Assembly (NCBI RefSeq): GCF_900094595.1
Contig: NZ_FMAD01000003.1
Coordinates: forward strand, 248,001-312,000
Direction of reading: 5' to 3'
DNA: 64,000 nt
From: Cupriavidus alkaliphilus
Lineage (GTDB): Bacteria; Pseudomonadota; Gammaproteobacteria; Burkholderiales; Burkholderiaceae
The position numbers and the translations under genes are program-made. Below the pieces are notes generated by a model. It saw only the letters and a program-made list of their open reading frames with translations. It ran no database searches and was not told where the DNA came from. Shown piece by piece: positions 59,503-64,000 of the stretch. Numbering within the stretch: position 1 is the first letter of the stretch; the number at the start of each line of letters is the position of its first letter.

Positions 59503-60327
59503 CTAGACCGGTGACGCCTGCCGCGGCGGCTGCTCCACGGTCTCGTACCCCATCGCCTGCACGCCTTCCAGCAGCATCTCATAGGCCGGGGCCACCAGCT
59601 CGGCCGGGCCCTTGACGCCCAGATCGATATGGCGGCGCGCGAAGCGGTCGCCGCGCTGCACGTCGCCGACCGACGGCAGGCTGAACACGCGGATGCCCGG
59701 ATGCGCGGCCTCGACCTTCTCCATCAGCGGCGTCAGCGTCGACTCCGGCGCCTCGAACACGTAGAAGGCCCGCTCCTGCTGCGACACCTGGTGGAACAGG
59801 TGCGCATAGTCGTGGTCCAGCACCCACTCCATCATCGGCCACGCCATCACCGGAAAGCCGGGCATGAAGTGATGGTGGCCGACCGAGAAGCCGGGGATGC
59901 GATTGTAGCTGTTGGGGATGATGCGCGCGCCCTCGGGGAACTCGCCCATCTTGAAGCGGTGCTGGTTCTCCGGCAGGGTCAGGTCGCCCTTGGCGGGGTC
60001 GCCGCCGGCGGTCTCGGCGATGCGCAGCGCAATCAGTTCGCGCGCCTCGGGATGCAGCACCAGCGGCACGCCCAGCGCCGCGGCCGCGCACTGGCGCGTG
60101 TGGTCGTCGGGGGTGGCGCCGATGCCGCCGGTGCAGAACACCACGTCGGGGCCGGCCAGCGTGCGCCGCAGCGTGGCGGTGATGCGGGCGCGGTCGTCGC
60201 CGACATACTCGGCCCAGTCCAGCGCCAGGCCGCGCGAGCCCAGCAGTTCGATGGTGCGGCGCAGGTGCTTGTCTTCGCGCCGCCCCGACAGAATCTCGTC
60301 GCCAATGACGATCAGGCCGAAACCCAT
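59503..60327 (-). CDS. CinA/MoaB-like molybdopterin-binding-fold protein
   Basis: 274 residues. MoCF-type domain at the N-terminus (GLIVIGDEILSGRREDKH, FCTGGIGATPDDHTR), followed by about 100 residues seen in the CinA N-terminal family. The amidase domain of full CinA is absent. Some stand-alone members hydrolyse ADP-ribose or nucleotides; the activity here is unknown. Follows the EI24 gene by 12 bases. Confidence 0.87.
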   Translation of the reverse strand: MGFGLIVIGDEILSGRREDKHLRRTIELLGSRGLALDWAEYVGDDRARITATLRRTLAGPDVVFCTGGIGATPDDHTRQCAAAALGVPLVLHPEARELIALRIAETAGGDPAKGDLTLPENQHRFKMGEFPEGARIIPNSYNRIPGFSVGHHHFMPGFPVMAWPMMEWVLDHDYAHLFHQVSQQERAFYVFEAPESTLTPLMEKVEAAHPGIRVFSLPSVGDVQRGDRFARRHIDLGVKGPAELVAPAYEMLLEGVQAMGYETVEQPPRQASPV

Positions 60328-60339
60328 ATTGCCCTCGCT

Positions 60340-61227
60340 TCAGGAGTTTTCGATGCGGCGCACTTCGTGCGGCGCCAGGTCGATGACGTCGCCGCCCGAC
60401 GACGGCGCGGCCGGCGGCTGGGCCGGCACGGCTACGCGCTCGGCCCGCAGCTGCGCCAGCGCGCGCAGGCAGAAATGGCCGAACCACAGCGCCGAGAAAA
60501 TGAAGATCAGCACATAGAGCCACAGCGTGCCGGCCAGCACGAACGGGAACAGGAAGATCACCGCCGCCGACGACACCCACAGTATCGTCGGCGCCGAGCC
60601 TAGCAGCCCTACCGCCACGCCGATCACCAGCAGCGGCGTGCGGTGGCGGCGGACCAGGGTCTTGCGCTCTTCGGCGCTGGCGTGGTCGGCGAGCGCGTCA
60701 TACGTCATCACGCGGTAGGTCAGCCAGCCCCACAGCACCGGCGGAATCAGCGCAAAGAACGGCGGGATCAGCCACAGCGGCAGCGTCACCAGCACCAGCG
60801 ACAGGAACACCAGGGTACTGCCGAGCGAATGGAACACGCTGCCCAGCACGCTGCCGCCATGGGCCTTGGCCAGGTCCGGGTAGTTGCGCTCCAGGTGGCG
60901 CACCACCGCCGGCACCGAGAACACGCCGATAAACATCAGCATCGACGCGATCACCAGCGGGATCGCCAGCGCCGCCACGAACAACGGCGCCACCACGGAG
61001 CGCAACGATTGCAGCCCGAACCAGTCGAGCGCGCTGTAGATCCAGCTGGTCAGCACCGAGGTTTCCAGGAAGCTGCGCGTGGCGCCCATGATGGGGTCCC
61101 AGCCCCACCAGAGCAGCCCGCCCCACAGCAGCGTGGCCAGGACGAAAGGCAGCACGGTCAGCATCAGCATGCGCGGATGCAGCTGGCTGACCAGCGCGCG
61201 GCCAAACGAGCGGAAGATATCGTTCAT
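60340..61227 (-). CDS. EI24/CysZ-like membrane protein
   Basis: 295 residues, about six hydrophobic segments. Starts MNDIFRSFGRALVSQLHPRM, then LPFVLATLLWGGLLWWGW, and has the GSTLVFLSLVLVTLPLWLIP region typical for the EI24 domain family, which includes the sulfate transporter CysZ. The protein is longer than CysZ by a polar C-terminal tail. Substrate unknown. The ATG at 61227 is the first start consistent with the family. Confidence 0.85.
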   Translation of the reverse strand: MNDIFRSFGRALVSQLHPRMLMLTVLPFVLATLLWGGLLWWGWDPIMGATRSFLETSVLTSWIYSALDWFGLQSLRSVVAPLFVAALAIPLVIASMLMFIGVFSVPAVVRHLERNYPDLAKAHGGSVLGSVFHSLGSTLVFLSLVLVTLPLWLIPPFFALIPPVLWGWLTYRVMTYDALADHASAEERKTLVRRHRTPLLVIGVAVGLLGSAPTILWVSSAAVIFLFPFVLAGTLWLYVLIFIFSALWFGHFCLRALAQLRAERVAVPAQPPAAPSSGGDVIDLAPHEVRRIENS

Positions 61228-61376
61228 GCAGTCGAAGGCAAAACAGGAAAGTCGCGGGGAACCGGCCACGTCAGCAGAGTGACGTGCCGGCGGCAACCCG
61301 GAACACTAGCATACGCCGCTTGCCGCCATGGCGCGGCGGCGTCCGCCGCGGCTGGAGGATGGCCTCGAATGCGCCG

Positions 61377-62351
61377 TCAGCGCAGCCGCAGCAGCCGCTT
61401 GACGCCGTACCACTGGTGGGCCAGGAAGCCCGTGCCGTAGTCGTGGCCCTTGCCCACCGGCGGCGGCAGCTGGTCGCGGATGCCGGTGGGGTGGTAGGTC
61501 TCGGTGAAGACCGCGGTGCCGAACAGCATGTCCCACCAGGGGAAGATCACGCCGTAGTTGCAGCCGCCCAGCTTTGCCGGGGCACCGTCGGCTTCATGGC
61601 CGATGCCGACCGCGTGGTGGGTGCGGTGGAAGCGCGGCGAAATCAGCAGCCGCTCGCCGATGGTGCCGAAGTGCAGCCGCAGGTTGGCATGCTGCAGGCT
61701 CTGCAGCAGCTGCGACAGCGCCACCAGCAGCACATACTGCGACGGCTCCACGCCCACGCCCAGCGCCACCAGCGCAAACACCAGGTCGCGCAGCATGTCG
61801 TCGAGCAGGTGGTTGCGGTTGTCGCTCCACAGCGTCATCTGGCGCTGGCTGTGGTGCACCGCATGCAGGTGCCACCACCAGCGGAACGAGTGCGACAGCC
61901 GGTGGTACCAGTAATCGAGCAGGTCGAACAGCAGCAGGTAGACAAAGAAGCTGACCAGCGGCACCGAGGTCACGCCCGGCCACCAGTCTTCCACGTTGAT
62001 GCGGTGCCACCCCATCAGCCGCAGGTGGCCTTCCAGCGCGTCGGTCAGCGGCGCCAGCAGGAAGAACATCGCCAGCCGGAACAGGCCGAGGCGGTGGATC
62101 ACGGTGTAGAGGACGTCGGTGCGGATGGCGGCCCGGTCGGCCACGGCCTCGACCGGACGCCATTTCTCCAGCGGCCCGAGGATCAGCGCCATCACCGCGA
62201 TCTGCACCAGTCCGACCAGCAGCCATTCCGTGCCGGTGAAGGCTTCCTCGGCATAGCGCCCGAAGCCCAGGTCATAGACCACGGGCAGCACCACGTCCTG
62301 GAACAGCGTGCCCTCGATCTGGCCGATCCAGCCGTTAAGCGTGTCCCACAT
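61377..62351 (-). CDS. Sterol desaturase family protein, second copy
   Basis: 324 residues, four or five membrane segments. His clusters YHRLSHSF, HAVHHSQ and RFHRTHH form the di-iron site of the fatty acid hydroxylase superfamily. Differs clearly from the copy at 7338 in both ends. Its ATG shares one base with the stop of the deacetylase gene (TGATG), so translation is coupled. The substrate is unknown; with the deacetylase, a cell-envelope lipid or glycan role is possible. Confidence 0.87.
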   Translation of the reverse strand: MWDTLNGWIGQIEGTLFQDVVLPVVYDLGFGRYAEEAFTGTEWLLVGLVQIAVMALILGPLEKWRPVEAVADRAAIRTDVLYTVIHRLGLFRLAMFFLLAPLTDALEGHLRLMGWHRINVEDWWPGVTSVPLVSFFVYLLLFDLLDYWYHRLSHSFRWWWHLHAVHHSQRQMTLWSDNRNHLLDDMLRDLVFALVALGVGVEPSQYVLLVALSQLLQSLQHANLRLHFGTIGERLLISPRFHRTHHAVGIGHEADGAPAKLGGCNYGVIFPWWDMLFGTAVFTETYHPTGIRDQLPPPVGKGHDYGTGFLAHQWYGVKRLLRLR

Positions 62352-63199
62352 CAGCGTGCACCCTCCTGTTGTCCGATGGGCCGCGCGATCCAGTCGCGAT
62401 AGGTCGGGTGTTCGCGCAGCGTCGCGAAGCAGAAGCCCTTGCGTTCCAGACCGGTAAGCAGCGGCTCGAGCACCGCCGGCGCCCAGGGATCCTGCCGCGA
62501 CCAGATGCCGAGGTGCGCCATGGCGATGTCGCCGTCGCGCAGGCCGGCCAGCGCGCGCTGCAGCAGCACGGCATTGGGATAGCGCTCCGACGACAGCTCA
62601 TCGCCCAGGAAGCCGGCCGGCGCCCAGCCGACATGCCGGTAGCCGCATTGCTCGGCCCACTGCAGCGTCTGCGGCGCGGTGCGGCCGCCCGGGGCGCGCC
62701 ACAGCGGCACCATGTCGGCACCGGTCATGCCGCGCAGGGCCTCGGCGCTGCGCCGCAATTCCTTGCAGAAGCCGGCCTGGTCCATGGCCACGTCCTGGCC
62801 CGCCCGCGCGCCGAACTGCGGCCGCATGGTCACCTGGCCGGCGCGCACGCTGCGCAGGTAGACATGGTCGAAGGTATGCGTGCCGAAGGCGTGGCCGTCG
62901 GCCACCAGCGACTTCCAGTAAGGGGCCCACGACGGGTCGAGCGAACTATCCTTGCGCACCGTCGGCTCGTTGGCCAGGAAGAAGGTGGCGCGGATATGGT
63001 GGCGGCGCAGGGTGGCGGCGATCAGCTGCGCCTGGCTCATGCTGCCGGTGTCGAAGGTCAGGTAGAGCGTACCGGCCGGACACGCCTTGGCGGCCGGCGC
63101 GGCGGCCGCGTGCTGGGCCAGCGGCAGGCCGCACGCCAGCACCAGCGCGGCCAGCCGCTTGTTGATCGTCGCCGAGCGCAATGCCCTGATCCGTGCCAT
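62351..63199 (-). CDS. Polysaccharide deacetylase family protein, altered metal site
   Basis: 282 residues. Signal peptide (about 1-34, ends AAAPA) and NodB-type domain. The first motif reads LTFDTGS where active enzymes have TFDDG, so the metal-binding second Asp is replaced by Thr. The HxxxH motif is kept in GTHTFDHV, and RAPGGRT corresponds to motif 3. Either the metal site is re-formed or the enzyme is inactive and binds glycans. It lies after the beta-propeller gene by 24 bases. Confidence 0.85.
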   Translation of the reverse strand: MARIRALRSATINKRLAALVLACGLPLAQHAAAAPAAKACPAGTLYLTFDTGSMSQAQLIAATLRRHHIRATFFLANEPTVRKDSSLDPSWAPYWKSLVADGHAFGTHTFDHVYLRSVRAGQVTMRPQFGARAGQDVAMDQAGFCKELRRSAEALRGMTGADMVPLWRAPGGRTAPQTLQWAEQCGYRHVGWAPAGFLGDELSSERYPNAVLLQRALAGLRDGDIAMAHLGIWSRQDPWAPAVLEPLLTGLERKGFCFATLREHPTYRDWIARPIGQQEGAR

Positions 63200-63223
63200 G
63201 GTCCCTGCCCTGCCCGCCTTGCG

Positions 63224-64000
63224 TCAGTACAGCGGCGCGCGCGTGCGGAAATAGATGCCGTGCGGCGAGCGCCCGACCCGCACGGTCTTGACCAGCTTGC
63301 GGCTGGCCACGTCGACCAGCCCGACCGAGCGCGCCCAGCGGAACGTCACCCACAGGGTCTTGCCGTCGGCGGTCAGTTCCATGTCGTCCGGGCCCGGCGG
63401 CAGGCCGGTGATGTCGCCGACCTTGCTCAGCGTCTGCTGGTCGATGATGCTGATGCTGCCGGTGACGCGGTTGCTGAGGAACAGGTGGCGCCGGTCGCCG
63501 ACGGCGCGGAAGTTGTGCGCGCCCTTGCCGGTCTGGATCTGCTTGACCACGGTGCGGGTGCGCCAGTCGATCACGGCCACGTAGTCGGCCCCCGTCATGC
63601 CGACCAGCAGGAATTTCTGGTCGGGCGTGACCCAGATCCCCGCCGGCGCCGAACCGGTTTCCATGCGCCACATCACGTTCTGCGTGACCAGGTCGATGGC
63701 GGCCACTTCGTTGGAATCCTGCAGCGTGATGAAGGCAATGCGGCTGTCGGCGGTGAACGCGATATGGCTGGGGGTCTTGGCCAGGGGATATTGCTTGGCC
63801 AGCTTCAGCGCCTTGCCGTCCCAGCGGTACACGTCGACGCGGTCGAGCCGGTTGCCGGTGGCGACAAACCACTTCTGGTCCGGCGAGAAGCCGATCTGGT
63901 ACGGGTCGTCGATATTGGGCACGCGCTGCTGCACCTTGCCCGTGACCGGGTCGAGGAAGACCAAGTCGTTGCCGACCGCATTGGCGACGATCAGCGATTT
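63224..64000 (-). CDS. YVTN-type beta-propeller protein, partial
   Basis: At least 258 residues; the 5' part lies beyond the window. It has repeated blades with patterns such as WFVATGNRLDRVDVYRWDG, IAFITLQDSNEVAAIDL and FLLVGMTGADYVAVIDW, typical of the YVTN/cytochrome D1-like seven-bladed propeller. Probably periplasmic. Nothing catalytic is visible. First of a run with the deacetylase and desaturase genes on the same strand. Confidence 0.85.
   Translation of the reverse strand, partial: KSLIVANAVGNDLVFLDPVTGKVQQRVPNIDDPYQIGFSPDQKWFVATGNRLDRVDVYRWDGKALKLAKQYPLAKTPSHIAFTADSRIAFITLQDSNEVAAIDLVTQNVMWRMETGSAPAGIWVTPDQKFLLVGMTGADYVAVIDWRTRTVVKQIQTGKGAHNFRAVGDRRHLFLSNRVTGSISIIDQQTLSKVGDITGLPPGPDDMELTADGKTLWVTFRWARSVGLVDVASRKLVKTVRVGRSPHGIYFRTRAPLY

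Overview
The window is GC-rich and looks like a piece of the main chromosome of a Burkholderiales bacterium. Protein sequences and gene order (rimP-nusA-infB-rbfA-truB-typA, a cbb3 oxidase locus, odhA-odhB-odhL, glnA next to ntrBC) most resemble Cupriavidus/Ralstonia, with Cupriavidus necator-like as the best guess. That placement is recognition from memory, not a database result. There is no insertion sequence, prophage or CRISPR array. Most of the window is conserved core genome, with a few accessory modules.

1-3.6 kb: a tRNA-like structured RNA running off the left edge, a small secreted repeat protein, a DUF2188-like protein, dusA, a stretch with two intrinsic terminators and no gene, a tiny lipoprotein, a candidate 35-residue ORF and tRNA-His. 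3.6-8.2 kb: flavin reductase, a 3-hydroxyisobutyryl-CoA hydrolase-like protein, a chemoreceptor and a sterol-desaturase-family membrane enzyme. 8.2-15.4 kb: typA, then a MarR regulator with a NodT/EmrA/EmrB-type tripartite efflux system.

15.4-19.8 kb: the least described module. It has an IclR regulator with a clear promoter and palindromic operator, followed by a PepE-type dipeptidase, DUF1177, an AroM-family protein and a Bug-type periplasmic binding protein. 19.9-29.7 kb: the minus-strand translation block truB, rbfA, infB, nusA, rimP, then rluB and scpB, both with long low-complexity extensions.

30.2-40.1 kb: cbb3 cytochrome oxidase. On the minus strand the order is ccoI-ccoS, ccoN-O-Q-P-G-H and a small membrane protein. 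Perfect FNR boxes precede both ccoI and ccoN, and the fnr gene itself lies at the end of the cluster, divergent from a COG2836 membrane protein. 40.1-47.0 kb: zapE and the 2-oxoglutarate dehydrogenase complex (odhA-odhB-odhL).

47.3-52.5 kb: glycerol-3-phosphate uptake operon ugpB-A-E-C-Q, with a Pho-box-like element upstream. 52.6-59 kb: HAD phosphatase, ntrC, ntrB, a DUF4124 protein and glnA, whose upstream region holds a sigma-54 promoter and an NtrC-like site. 59-64 kb: rhodanese, a CinA/MoaB-like protein, an EI24-type membrane protein, and a translationally coupled run of a beta-propeller protein (cut by the window end), an atypical polysaccharide deacetylase and a second sterol desaturase.
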